DNA from: Diphasiastrum complanatum | Taxonomy: Eukaryota; Streptophyta; Lycopodiopsida; Lycopodiales; Lycopodiaceae | Direction of reading: 5' to 3' | Assembly (NCBI GenBank): GCA_029204225.1 | Contig: CM055097.1 | Location: forward strand, 36,430,976-36,494,975 | Length of the DNA: 64,000 nucleotides | Shown here: positions 22,249-33,948 of the stretch, one piece after another | Numbering within the stretch: the first letter of the stretch is position 1 | Layout of the letters: each line of letters begins with the position of its first letter | Notes under the pieces: generated by a model | Told to the model about the DNA's origin: nothing | Database searches by the model: none | Seen by the model: only the letters and a program-made list of their open reading frames with translations | Translations under genes and position numbers: made by a program

Positions 22249-23931
22249 CTCCCTCTTCAACTAGTTCTAGCATGGACTTTGATAACACTCCAAGTGATGT
22301 CCTATCCTTCATAAACAAGTATTTTGCCAATGCTTTGGTGAAGATATCAGCTACACATTCCCCTGAAGAAACATGTTGAAGCTCCACCTCCTTTGCCATG
22401 ACTTGCTCCCTCACAAAGTGATATGCCACCTCAATGTGCTTGCTCCTAGCATGAAAGATAGGATTGGTTGCCAACTTTTGGGATGATAGCAAAAGATGAT
22501 TGGGCTCTCTAAAAAATCCAGCAAGTGAAGATCCTTGATCGTCCTCTTGGTCCATACCATCTCCTTTGTGCAATGTGTAAGAGCTTTGTACTTGGCCTCC
22601 CTATATGACAATGAGATAGTGGCTTGTTTCTTTGACATCCATGATATAGCTCCATCACCTATGAAAATACAATGTGCACTTATGGATTTCCTATCCATTT
22701 TATCTCCAGCATAGTCCGAATATGAAAATTCAAACAATTAAATGATGATCCCTCATACAATATGCCAAAATCTCGAGTTCCAATGTTTACCTCAAAACTC
22801 GTTTTCCTAGCTCCTCACTAGGATCTTGCATAATTGACTCAATCTTCAACTCCACCAATCTCCATGTTCCATTCTTCATAAGAGCTCGATACTCGAGATC
22901 CATTGCTTGGATCCACTCCTCTTTGTTCAATGCTACATCTACACATGTAGGTTCATCAAAAGAGGTTAGGAAAGCAAAATAATTTCTAGAAAATACTTGC
23001 TTACCCTTTTCATCATATTTGAGCCTTGAAGGCATTTGTCTTTCCCTTGATGTTCTCCTTGGAATTTGACTTGATGATGGTCCATTTATCATCACCATCC
23101 AAAGTAGGATCCTTTACATCAACATCAAGAATGTTAGATCCATCCACATCACCATCAATAATTCTTGAAGATACTTTGGAATGTTCCCCTCATCAAAAAT
23201 GACATATCTACCAACAATCACTTTGTTAGTAGAAGGAATGTAAACCTTGTAGGCTTTACTCACCTCATTATATCCAACAAATATACCTTTCTTTGAAGAT
23301 GGATCCTCCTTGGTTTAATCTTCAAGATTTATGTTGACATAGCATGTGCATCCAAAAGCTTTAAGAAAGTTGACACTCAATCTCCTCTTAAATAGCATCT
23401 CAAAAGGTGTCCTTCCATCCAAAATAGCACTCGGCCACGCACACAACAAAGTCTGATCCCAAAATGGCTTATCAAGGTTAGCACTAAACCTGATGGCTTT
23501 GGCACTTTCACATAAAGTCCTATTCTTCCTCTCGGCCACTCCATTTTGTTGTGGGGTCCTTGGTGTTGTATACTCCCTCTTGATCCCATGCTCATCACAA
23601 AAGGCCTTGAACTTGGTAGATATGTACTCTCCACCATTGTCACTTCTCAAGCACTTGATCCTTGTAGAAAAATGGTTCTCCCTTGCATTCTTGAACTTGA
23701 CAAAGCCATCATACACTTCATCTTTTCTCTTTAGAAGATAGATCCAACAAAATCTACTAAATCATCAATGAAAGTTACATACATCTTAGCTCCACTATTG
23801 CTAGTTGTAGTAATTCAATGACAATTCAAATGTACAACTTGAAAATGCTTTGTAGATCTAGATGTACATATAGTATAAGGTAGCCTATGTGACTTTGATA
23901 AAGCACAAGACTCATAAGACAAGCATCTAGT
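21855..23931 (-). mobile_element. Ty1/copia relic B: integrase, partial RT start, RNase H, 3' LTR
   Basis: Close relative of relic A. On the minus strand the integrase core (23716-23315, SDNGGEYISTKF and TPRTPQQNGVAERKNRTL) is followed by the integrase tail and the beginning of the RT region (23098-22787, EEWIQAMDLEYRALMKNGTWRLVEL). It then passes straight to RNase H (22737-22260, FSYSDYAGDK and ISWMSKKQATISLSYREAKYKAL), the purine tract (22258-22249) and LTR 22248-21855. The catalytic YVDD part of the reverse transcriptase is missing. The relic stops abruptly at about 23931, where its similarity to A ends and the exonuclease-related sequence begins. Confidence 0.85.
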
Positions 23932-24039
23932 CGCCGACGGGTACGCAGTCGTAGAAGAATAGAAAGAACCGTGAAAAAAATTCAAAATTTACTACAAAAA
24001 ATTTTCTTGGGCATGGAGGAGAGGAGAAGTTGGTAGGTA

Positions 24040-24480
24040 TATTCCTTGGAAGCCGAGATTCTGGGGCAATTAGACTTGAATGTGAGCCAAGCCACAAATG
24101 TGGACCCGAGCCGAGCCGAGAGCCGCGATAGAGGGCGCCACAGGCACAGACGGTCGGGACTCGGGCAAGAAGTCACGCAAGCATCTACACTCTCATGCTC
24201 CTTTCTTGATTATGATCCTGAACTGCCATTGGTTGTTGGCTTTGATTGTGAGGGTGTTGATCTAGCCCGTTGCGGGCACTTTTGCTTTACGCAACTTGCT
24301 TTCAAAAATGCCAGATACTTGGTGGATGCAGTTGAAGGTGGAGATGCATTAATATCTAGAATTCAGAAACCTTCATGTACCTTTGATGGAAATTGGTGTA
24401 TCTGTCAGATCATCAGGCGTTGCTCCATAGTGACTGGCATGTGCCTTGTCTATTTTGGTTGGGTTTTGTGATTGTGTACA
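24040..24480 (+). pseudogene. Fragment of a 3'-5' exonuclease (DEDD) domain gene
   Basis: The plus-strand frame contains PELPLVVGFDCEGVDLARCGHFCFTQLAF and then RYLVDAVEGGDALI (24214-24360). This strongly resembles the start of the 3'-5' exonuclease domain of plant KH/exonuclease (egalitarian-like) proteins. FDCEG is the first DEDD motif, whose Asp and Glu would bind the catalytic metals used to remove 3' nucleotides. After GGDALI the similarity fades, and the later DEDD motifs were not recognised in any frame. No ATG opens the frame (the nearest, at 24013, meets a stop after seven codons) and no clear splice donor follows. I read it as a captured or decayed gene fragment, bounded on the left by copia relic B. 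One exon of a highly diverged gene is less likely. Confidence 0.6.
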
Positions 24481-25989
24481 GACAATCCCTGGATCACTTG
24501 TTCCTGAATAGCTGAATGGGACGTGAGCAGCAGAGAACCGAGTGGAGAAATGGTGGAGTCTAATAAATGGCCAAGTCATGGAGGAGAAGGGGGTAGTCGA
24601 GTTGCGGAGGAATGGCTGAGTCGCAGAGGAGAAGAGGATGTATTTTGGGCCTTAGGGTTAGGTTAGGTTAGGGTTGTAGGTAGGTAGGATTTGGTCTTTT
24701 TTTTTTTGAATCTTTGAAACTTCATAATGAAAAAATTGAAATATTTACAAAGAAAGTAAACCTCAAAATTGAAGTGTTGAAGTGCTTCTCTCTCACTTGG
24801 AAAAAATCCAAAAGAAAATTTTTAGAATTCTGGCTAGTCTGACCCATCTCCACTAATTTGATCGTGACTTACTCAATATTGATCCAAATCATAAAACCTT
24901 AGTACCTATGAAAAGATAACAACAAGATCTATCAATCTATAGTATCAAGTAAATTATTGAATGTGATTTGGTTGGTCAAATTAGCAATAGAACAGGCGTG
25001 AAAATTTTGAAGAAAGAAAACTAGCAAAACTAGAGCTAGGAATCAAGATTTGTCATAACTCTTTGGATACTAATCCAAATAACCTACCATATGGATCAGA
25101 TCAAAGCTAAGACAATGATTTAAAATCTTATGTAAAGAAATTTGAAATAAAAACAGAAATTAAATCTGAAAAATTCAAACAAAGTGAAAGAAAAATTCTA
25201 GTCACCTATTTTGACAACTTTTGGGAAAAGTACAATAATGTTTGTATCTCTTATCCAAATGGCTTGCAAATTAGTGCAAATGAAAGATAAAACAAAACTC
25301 TACAAATCTATTGAATCAAATTGAAATAAAAAAAGAATTTGAATGTCAAAATTTGATCTGAACAGACCTGAAAGATTCAAAGTTAGAAATTAGCAAAAAG
25401 AAAGTTACAAATGGCATAAACTTATTAAATCTAATGAAATTCACATAGAATCATCATGAATTTAGGATCTATGCTCTGATACTAAGAAATTTCATTTGAC
25501 AAATCCCAAACTAATAGCAATAACAATGAAAATAAAGCTAAAAGCAAAAAAAGTACAAGACAATCATGATAGCATATCCATAGAATGCTAGAAACATAGA
25601 GATCACCATTGAATCACATTAGCAATGAAATAGAGAGTACAATAAATAGTAATAAGAGCATGAATTCATGTGGATAGGTCACATGAGACCTAGCAAAGGA
25701 GATCCCCATGGCTCACTTTACAAGGAGGAAGCAAGAAGCTCTCATATGCAAATGAGCCAAAAGATTCACAAATTGATGTCTCTTGCCTAATTATAGACAA
25801 TGCTCTTAGTTAACTAAACATAAGTATCTTGAGGGATAGGTAGCTATTGTTAAGAATTATTTAAACTACATTGGGCCCTTATTGGCCTATTATCCTTATT
25901 AGTTACTTTGGCCAAAAGAGGGAACCACCTTATTCTTAAGACTAATAGCCCCTTTTGGGCCTACAAAGCTTACATTGGATATCTTGCAT
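24481..25989. other. AT-rich noncoding DNA with a degenerate copia-type primer-binding word
   Basis: A short TTAGG(G)-like run lies at 24651-24676. The rest is AT-rich. On the minus strand TTAGTATCAGAGCATAG at about 25484-25468 resembles the initiator-methionine tRNA primer site (TGGTATCAGAGC) used by copia elements, and much of 24720-25460 may be a decayed retroelement leader. No coding motif was seen. Confidence 0.4.
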
Positions 25990-27017
25990 GTAAGCATGGA
26001 TGTACTAAAAGTACATGAATGATCCTGCTAATGCACGAAGGCAGTGTCCGACAAATCCCTTGGTGCGTGTGCGGTGGTTGTGGAAGCAAAGAGCAGACAA
26101 TCAGACAAGGCAATCAAAAAGTCAGACAGAAAGTGGAAAGTATGCAATACTGACAAAATCTGAACGTAGACCCAGACAATGATTTATTCAAATTAAGTAT
26201 AATGAAATACAAGTTAGATAATGCAGGTGAGCACAAGACAATTGTGGGCAAAACAACGTGCTCACAAAAGCTAACTACGATATGTAACAACTATGAGCCT
26301 AAACTGACAATCTGTCTAAAATAGAAACAATCGATGCATGAAAGCATCTACAGTGTCTGCCTATGATAAGCTAGCATTTCAACGATGCATGCTTGAACGT
26401 ATCGGTAATCAGCTTATCGCATCTGGTATTGTATTACTGCATTATTGTATATTACATTTAATCAGATATATACAATTTACATTTGTGCAAATGAGAGGTG
26501 CTAAAGACGGCGTGAGGCCATTGTGTTGTCTGGAGGAGATTGTGGGCGGCTGTTGTCATTGTTAAGTTGATTTGCAGAAAACAAGGAGTGAGCATGAATC
26601 CGACATTTGGCTATCAAGGAATGGCTTTAGTCTTTTTGCGAAAAATGTGAAAAAGCCGAATGCGTTGGGACTGTGTGTTGTTTGCCTTGAGAAGATGTCG
26701 ATGTCGATGACTTTGTTTCTATGGAGTTTGATGTCAGGGTGTCAAGGACTTCTATGATGATGACGTGGACTTTGACGATGTCAATCTTGCTTCTTACAAA
26801 GCTCCAATTTGAATAGTGACCTTTGACGATCGTCGAAGACTTTGGGCAAGCAAATAAGTTGAGAACGTTGGGCAAGTTGACGTCAGGAAAGTCAAAGAAA
26901 CACTATCATCAACTTTCCATGTATTTCTACAGACTGTGTGACAATATGAGTTAAAACGTAGTGATATGAATGGAAACAGATTAACATGGGATTTATGAGG
27001 AAGAGGAGATACTAGCA
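25990..27017 (-). repeat. About 1-kb LTR, inverted relative to 30539-31608
   Basis: Its reverse complement matches 30539-31608 throughout: CATGGGATTTA.GAGGAAGAGGAGATA at one end; the CGACGATC, GTGAGCAC and TATTCA.ATTAAGTATAATG words within; and GGATTTGTCGGACACTG.CTTCGTGCA and TACATCC.TGCTTAC at the other end. No polypurine tract, primer site or coding sequence adjoins it in the right orientation, so it is probably a solo LTR. No target duplication was found. Confidence 0.7.
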
Positions 27018-28670
27018 AGAATAGTTTCTTGGTATCAGAGGAGATTGTAAATGCTAAACAGAATCACAGCTCATGCGTTCTCAAGATAGGACCGTTGAAA
27101 TAATTACGTGCTCAGACAAATTGTGAGCACATCCACGAAGAGGATTGATAGGGTGCAGAATTATTGTTTATCAGTTTGAGTATGTATTTCAATTGAAAAA
27201 TCAAAGTGATGGTGTAGTATGATAGTGCTAGTTCCTCAGGCGTCAAAGACAGCCATTGTCTAATCAGATTATGAGGAGTCGGAGACATCTGTGATTTGAT
27301 CAGATTGAGTGAACGTGTTAAGACAAGAAATAGAAAAGTGTAATCAAATCACAACATGCATACATCAACGTTAGACATAGATGAAAAAGCTGTTGCTTCT
27401 ATATATACAATGCTTGTCATAAGAGCATTCGCTCAATGTGGAGCAAGAGCAATGTAAATAGTTATAGCCTAAAAAGAGGTGTTTTCTGTATTTTTAGAGT
27501 TTTGATGATTTTTTGGTGTTTTCTGATGATTTTTCTGATGTTTTTGCAAATCTACTGGGAATTAGCCTTCACCCTTCAATCTAAAGGTTCTTTGAGTGAA
27601 ACTGAAGCTTCTTGCAACTTGGTGGAGGTTTCCTATAAGAGGGTAAAGAGTTATCAAATCTGATGATGATTTTGCCTCCTTTTTGCTCAAATCTGACAAA
27701 AACGACCGATTTTGTTGTTTTTCCTGATTTCTCAGATCCAAATGGATCTTAAGAATGGTGATCTAAATAGCTTCTCCTGCTCAACAATCAGATTAGATTT
27801 TAAACAAGAAGATCCACTCAAATTAAGCAAAATCACTCTCAATCTAACCCTAAAATGCAATTTTGAACCCTACTTATGCCAAAACAAGATGCCTAATGCA
27901 AACTAACATCCATCCAAACATATTGCAAGCTGATAAATTGATGTACGGTGCCAAAAATGTTGTGGGGCTATTTTCTACCCTATCCTCAACCCAAGATCCA
28001 AGCACACAAGCATCAAGGAGACGAGGCTAGATGTCACACAAAGGTTCAATCCCATGAGCGCAATAGCATAAATCCAAATCCAGCATGCATAGATGATCCA
28101 CAATTGACTCTAGGATCCATTAACACTAAGCATTAACCCTACATCCATTAACACTACAATCTACAATAATATAAACTTACCCTTCACTCTTTCCCTTTCT
28201 CTCTCACAAAAAGCATAAGAATTAACAAACTCAAAAATAATCAAATCCAATAATTAGCAATCACAAAGGAAGCATGAGGAATGGAGGAAAAAGACATGAA
28301 GAACAAGGACATTCCACATCCACTTCATAAGAGGACCAACCTACTTGTATTAGAAATGAAGATGGAACATGTTTTACAAACTCGAGTTTGCACCTACTTA
28401 TAGTAGCCAATTCTAACCTAAATCCCAAAAAATGGAGGGAACTCAATTCAAAAATTGGAAGGAACCAATTTGAATTTGAATTTTAAACCAATTTTGGTGG
28501 GAACCCCTATTTTATTCACTAACTTGAAATTAGGCCTGTGACATTAAAAGTCCCGCAAAAAGGCCTAAAGTCCTTTTATTAGCTTCCTAACTAATCAAAT
28601 CTCTATGTGATCATCAGGTTGGACTTACACACACAGGGTGCCAAATTCCTCTCACTTATCAACTAGGGTT
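27018..28670. other. Noncoding stretch, decayed retroelement leader possible
   Basis: TTGGTATCAGAGGAG at 27029-27043 resembles a plus-strand copia primer-binding site, but the LTR next to it is in the opposite orientation. The remainder is AT-rich with no recognised motif. A GGTGCCAAAAATGTTGTGG word at 27949 resembles sequence near gypsy-type LTR ends but is unsupported. Confidence 0.35.
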
Positions 28671-28674
28671 AGGG

Positions 28675-29417
28675 TTGCCTCGATATCCACATAGTCTCCA
28701 ACAGGGAGAAACTATCAATCCAGGAATCCAAAAAAATGATAGGCAAAATGATTGTGAAAAATTATCATTAATACCCTTAGAAGGTGAATTGGAAGTACAA
28801 AACGATGATAAAGATGATTCTTCATCAACATCATCAGTGAATGCACTAGAAGTGCAACATGACGAAGAAGAACAATTATCAACAATGAAAAAGCTTGTTC
28901 AGCAAATAGATCGGCCGACTTTGTCAGTAGCTTTTGATTTTCCATTGAAGTCACAAGAAATGGCCGATCAATATTTATGTAATGCTGAGGAGTGTACATT
29001 GGATCAACAACATAATGTAATTTCCAATTTGATTCTAGCAAGAAAATTTTAATCGCAAATATAATTTCAATGCAAAAACATCGAAAATCAGCTGGTGATA
29101 ATGAAGATGATGCGGAGGATTATGAGGACAATAGCAAGCACCTCACTCACTCAATGTTTTGGGAAATGAATGTTCATTCAGAATATCATTTGTTATTTCT
29201 AGAAATGATCAATCAAAGCAGATTAGTCCCTAAATTGGGAATTGGTCATAACAGTAATTCTCTCATGTGGGATCTTAACAGTTCAAATGCAAGATTTATT
29301 GTTATCATCAAAGCACTTGGATTGAACAACAAATTGACCATCCAGCAACATAACAAAATCTTCAAGTCAGTGGAGCCAGATGCAATGCCAAAGTACGATC
29401 CTAAAGGAATTGGATAG
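28675..29417 (+). other. Two unrecognised plus-strand open frames
   Basis: A 125-codon frame (28675-29052, opening at TTG, not ATG) is acidic and Ser-rich in its middle (DDKDDSSSTSS...). A 115-codon frame (29070-29417, ATG) contains NEDDAEDYEDN and later NNKLTIQQHNKIFKSVEPDAMPKYDPKGIG. I recognise neither family. They lie just upstream of copia RT remains on the same strand, so they may be part of a decayed element, or an unrelated short host fragment. Confidence 0.3.
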
Positions 29418-29499
29418 ATCATCCAATTTGTCATGATGTCAAAGAGGCAGACAAAAGAGGATACTGTGATTTTTCCCTCGACTTTTCTCCTTCATGGAA

Positions 29500-30535
29500 A
29501 CAAGGATTACAGTTTGAAGCTAACAAAATGTAGAAATCCTTTATAATTATCACCTTGTATGTTGATGATATGTTGCTTTTCAGCAACAATACCAATCTGG
29601 TGAAGGATGCTAAGAGATGCTATTTTCCAAATTCGACATGACCGATCTAGGCAAAGCTCACTTCTATCTGGACATTCAAATTCACAGAGATAGAGCTAGA
29701 TGGCTGATCTATATTACTTAGCAAAGGTACTTTCACAATGTTCTTATTAGATATAATTTGACTAATTGTAAGATAGCTCACTCACCGATGGATTCAAGCC
29801 TACGATTGTCGAAGGACCAATGTCCTCGAACCAAGCAGAAAGAGGAGTAGATGAGAGAGTATCCTTATCGATTGATACTTGGATCTCTCATGTATGAAAT
29901 GTTCTACACAAGACCTGATATTTCTTTTAAAGTTAGCTCACTCAGCCAATTCATAGCTGATCATGGCATCACCCATTGAAAGGCTCTCATATGAGTCATA
30001 AGGTCTATTTGAGCTAGTACAGACTAGTGCATTTGACAATGACAATATTCATTGGCTTAGTGGATATTCTGATGCAAGCTGGAGAGGAGATGTAGATACT
30101 CGTAAATCCACATCTGGATTTACATTCTTCCTCAATAGTGGTCCTATATATTGGAACAATCATAAGCAAACCTCTATTGTTCTTTTCTCTACAAAAGCAG
30201 AGTACATTGTTGTTTCTCAATCTATTAAAGAAGCATTTTGGTTGAGAAATTTACTATCAGATATTAGTCTAAACTACTACACCCCGACAATCATATTCTG
30301 TGATAGTCAGAGTGCGATTGCCTTATCGGCCAGCCCTAGATTTCACTCTAGGAGTAAGCACATTGAGATTTGATATCACTACGTCAGGGGCAAGATTCTT
30401 GACAAAGAGGTAAGCTTAATGTTCTGTCGGACGTAGGACATGGTTGTAAATGTTTTTACAAAGGCATTGAGTATTAATGCACACAACAGATTTTGTGCAT
30501 TGCTTAGTCTAAAGATCAAGGCATTCACAGATCCG
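29500..30535 (+). pseudogene. Ty1/copia reverse transcriptase and RNase H remains
   Basis: The plus strand shows LYVDDMLLFSNN (RT catalytic YVDD, about 29550), MTDLGKAHFYLDIQIHRD (29638), LGSLMY...TRPDIS (29880-29930) and LSGYSDASWRGDVDTRKSTSGFTFFLNSGPIYW (30056-30155). TKAEYIVVSQSIKEAFWLRNLL (30195), DSQSAIALS (30303) and FTKALS (30455) follow. These are in order but spread over three frames with many stops. A purine-rich GATCCGGGG precedes the LTR at 30539. It is the 3' half of a plus-strand copia whose LTR start (TGTTGGATTT) resembles that of the relic at 59185-60360. Confidence 0.85.
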
Positions 30536-30538
30536 GGG

Positions 30539-31608
30539 TGTTGGATTTATCTCCTCTTCCTCCTAAATCCCATGTTAATCTGTTTCCATTCATATCGCTA
30601 CATTTACTCATATTCTCACATAGTCTGCAAAAATATATGGAAAGTCAATGACAATTTTCCTTTGACTTTCCCGACATCAACTTGCCCAATGTTCTCAAGT
30701 TATTGGCTTGCCCAAAGTCTTCGACGATCATCGAAGGTCACTATTCAAATGGAGCTCTTGTAAGAAGCAGAATCAACTTCGTCAAAGTCCACATCATCGA
30801 CATCGAAGTCCTCAATGCCCTGACATCACAAACTCCGTACAAATCAAAGTCATTGACATCGACGTCTTCTCAAGGCAAACCACACACAATCCCGACACCT
30901 TCGACTTTTTCACATTTTTCGCAAAAACATTGAGGCCATTCCTTGATAGCCGAATGTTGGATTTCGTGCTCACTTCTTGTACTGTGCAAACCAACGTGAC
31001 AATGACAGCAGCCGCCCACGATCTCCTCCAGATAGCACAACGGCCTCACGCCATCTCTAGTACCTTTCATCTGCACAAATGTAAATTGTATATATCTGAA
31101 CCAATGTAATATACAACAATGCAGTAATACAATACCAGACGCAATAAGTTGATTACTGATATGCTCAGGCATGCATTGAGAATTATCAGAGACAGACATT
31201 GTAGATGCTTTCATGCATCGATTCTTTCTTTTTCAGACGGATTGTCCATATAAGCTCATAGTTGTTACAACTTGTAGTTAGCTTTTGTGAGCACGCGGTT
31301 TCGCCCACAATTGTCTTGTGCTCACCTGCATTATCTGACTTGTATTTCATTATACTTAATCTGAATAAATCACTATCTGGTTTTGTGTTTAGATTTTGTC
31401 AATATTGCATGCTTTCCACTTTCCATTTGACTTTCTGATTGTCTTTTTTGATTGTCTGCTCTTTGCTTCTGCAACCACCGTGCAACTCTCAATTATTCTT
31501 GTGTTCGCCTACTAAGTTATCAATAGTGCACGCACCGAGGGATTTGTCGGACACTGTCTTCGTGCAATAGTAGGATCTGTCATATACTTTTTGTACATCC
31601 TTGCTTAC
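30539..31608 (+). repeat. 3' LTR of the plus-strand copia relic
   Basis: Begins TGTTGGATTTATCTCC directly after the pol end and purine tract. Its extent is defined by its inverted match to 25990-27017. From 31607 a 60-bp piece of the LTR itself (31338-31400, ACTTGTATTTCATTATA...) is repeated, showing a rearrangement at its 3' edge. Confidence 0.75.
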
Positions 31609-32071
31609 TTGTATTTCATTATATTTAATCTGAATAAATCATTTTTTGGTCCTACGTTCAGATTTTGCGCAGTAGACGAGATCTTCTCAATCCGATTGTT
31701 CGGTTAGGCCCGAGTTGTCGAACCAAGCTTTTCCCAGCAGATGTGACCTCTAAGTTGCATCTTAGAAGGAAATTCTTCTCACTTAAGATGTCTAAAAATT
31801 CACTTTAGAATCACATTTACCAGTTTAAGAATCTCTTGCAATAGATGGCAGCTATCGGGGATCAACTACTAACTTCTAGACACAATCATGGTATTGTTTA
31901 TCGAGTTTGCCACCTACAAAAATTGGGTGATGATCATAACGACACACTCAAATTTAACTCTCTCCAGAGTAATCACTATGTTGTTGTAGGAAGACAATTG
32001 AAGAAGCGCGTACAGCTCTTTGAATTCAACATTGCATGCTTTACATATAAACAAAGGCTCTAAACGTCAAG

Positions 32072-32262
32072 AATACATCTCAACTGAATTCAAAGAGTAT
32101 TGCCTCAGTAAAGGCATTGAACAACAATTTATCATCTCTTATTCGCCTCAGTCGAATGGACTTGCTGAGAGAAAGAATCAAACTTATTTGAAGCGGCTAA
32201 GTGTATGCTTGCTCATGTGACACTTCCTAACTTCTTATGGGCTAAAGTAGCCAAATTAAGTG
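32072..32262 (+). pseudogene. Copia integrase fragment
   Basis: EYISTEFKEYCLSKGIEQQF, then YSPQSNGLAERKNQT and the following AAKCMLAHVTLPNFLWAK, correspond to the end of a copia integrase core (the EY carries the catalytic Glu). It lies upstream of a protease region, the wrong order for one element. It is therefore a separate fragment or a rearranged end of a related copy. Confidence 0.7.
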
Positions 32263-32556
32263 GCCAATGCAGCTACAGAAGCTCCACAACCTATTCAAGA
32301 AGCAGATCATAATGCCTTCATGACCAGCCATCAAGGAGCATCCAACGACAGTTCTTGGTTCCTGGATTTCGGTACCACTCAGCATATGGCCAGTCTCATT
32401 GGCTGTTTCGAGTCCTATACACCCTACAGTACCAACAAATACGTTCACCTTGGCGATAATAACACACAAGCTATTAAAGGTGAAGATACTGTAAGATTAA
32501 GCTTTGAAAATGATCAGTCTAAGCTACTTTCTAAAGTCCTATATATACCCAATCTG
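32260..32556 (+). pseudogene. Copia-1 gag end/protease segment (left half)
   Basis: The plus-strand frame shows SSWFLDFGTTQHM, where family members have the protease motif LD(S/T)GA(T/S), then HLGDN and LLSKVLYIPNL. The active-site context is altered (DFG instead of DSG), so the protease was probably inactive before the element was interrupted. The reading frame ends where copia-2 begins at 32557 and resumes after 38473. Confidence 0.78.
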
Positions 32557-33428
32557 ATCGTTGGTCAACTGTCAGCTGTATCATTCCTACAGTCCTCCAG
32601 AATGTAGTCAGACACTGATGATCTACGTTTGAGATTAACACAACATTCAACAAGATCAAACCAAGGTGCGGAATTAAATGAATAAGAGAATCAGACACAC
32701 GAATAACAGCAGACGAATTTGCATTCAAGATCAGACATGATAAGAGTGATATGTGCGCAAACGGCTACAAAATCATCTATTGATTTTCTGATTCTTCAAG
32801 CACTAGATGCAAATCCATACAATGCGTTGGCATGAGAGAAATATGGTTCTCCCACGAGTAATGTCTTGCTTACTAGCGGACTTGTGGATCTTCAAATCCT
32901 ATGAGAATTTGTCTCGCATGCAGGCGGACTCGTATTCTGTAATTTCGTCTTCTTGCTTACTAGAATTAGACTACTTCTTTTATATGTATCAAGTATCATC
33001 CAGAAAGTATATAGTCGCATCGTGTAACTACTAGATTAGAGTGATTAATCATCTACAGCTAATCATGAATTACAAGAGTGGCTAATTAGCCACAACCTAG
33101 AGTGTATATGCTGACGTCATGCTATCAGATCAGATATCTGTACTTTTGGTACTTGCATGATCTTGTTGGTCCTTTTTGGAGCGTGAGGGCAGAAAAGGTG
33201 TCGCGACTATTTTTGTGTCATGTCGTTTGACTTTCGCATTGTCTGACTTTCTCCCCTGTATCGCGAAAAATTCTCTTTTGCGAATTTTTCTCTTTCGTGT
33301 CTTTTCCTTAGGATGTTCGCAAACATTTTCGCTTCGTGTCTTTTGACATTCGTATTCGCGAACATTTTCGTCAGGCGGAGGGCTGAAAGCTAGCAAAGCT
33401 TTGGTAATAGAAACCTTTTGTTTCTTCA
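32557..33428 (-). repeat. 3' LTR of copia-2
   Basis: 872 bp, matching 37610-38468 from GTCAGCTGTATCATTC to TTTTGTTTCTTCA. Contains the word TTCGCGAACATTTTCG and related repeats near 33350. Confidence 0.85.
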
Positions 33429-33474
33429 ACTCCCTCTCAAAGCATGATAGCTTTACGACTCCAAGACTGCTTTT

Positions 33475-33835
33475 CTATCTCTCAAAAAGTCCTTTGTCTA
33501 GGGCTTTGGTGAAGATGTCAGTAACCATGTCTTTTGTTCCAATAAAGGTGGTCTGCAACATCTTCTTCTCAATCAAATCCCTGATCAAGTGGTACTTGAT
33601 CGCAATGTGTTTCGTTCTTGAGTGGAACATAGGATATTTCATCAGATGTGTTATCCATCTGCAAGACCAGAGGCTCATTCCTTGTTTCACCCAATTTGTC
33701 CAGGAACTGTCTGAGCCAAATTATCTCGTTGGCCATCTTTGCTGATGCAACGTACTCTGCTTCGCAGGATGACTGAGCCACAGTAGTCTGCTTCTTGCTG
33801 ACCCAGAGAACTGTCGCTCCTACGCAATGGTGCAT
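33475..33835 (-). pseudogene. Copia-2 RNase H
   Basis: VLWVSKKQTTVAQSSCEAEYVASAK contains the catalytic EAEY context. FHSRTKHIAIKYHLIRDLIEKK and TDIFTKAL follow in a shifted frame. The segment sits directly before the polypurine tract and 3' LTR. Confidence 0.82.
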
Positions 33836-33948
33836 CCTCCTAAGATGCTTTTACAATCATCCTTGAGGGATGCCCAACTAGCATCACTGTAGGAAAGCAT
33901 CTTGAAGCCTACATCACGACAATAACATAAGCCATAATCTCTCGTTAA

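Noticed and set aside
27029-27043. TTGGTATCAGAGGAG as the primer-binding site of a plus-strand copia with its 5' LTR at 25990-27017
   Set aside because: The LTR there is in the opposite orientation (inverse of 30539-31608), so the adjacency is probably coincidental or rearranged.
33130-33429. 99-codon Lys/Arg-rich ORF and its counterpart at 38157-38499
   Set aside because: Both are inside the two LTRs of copia-2; they are the same noncoding sequence seen twice.
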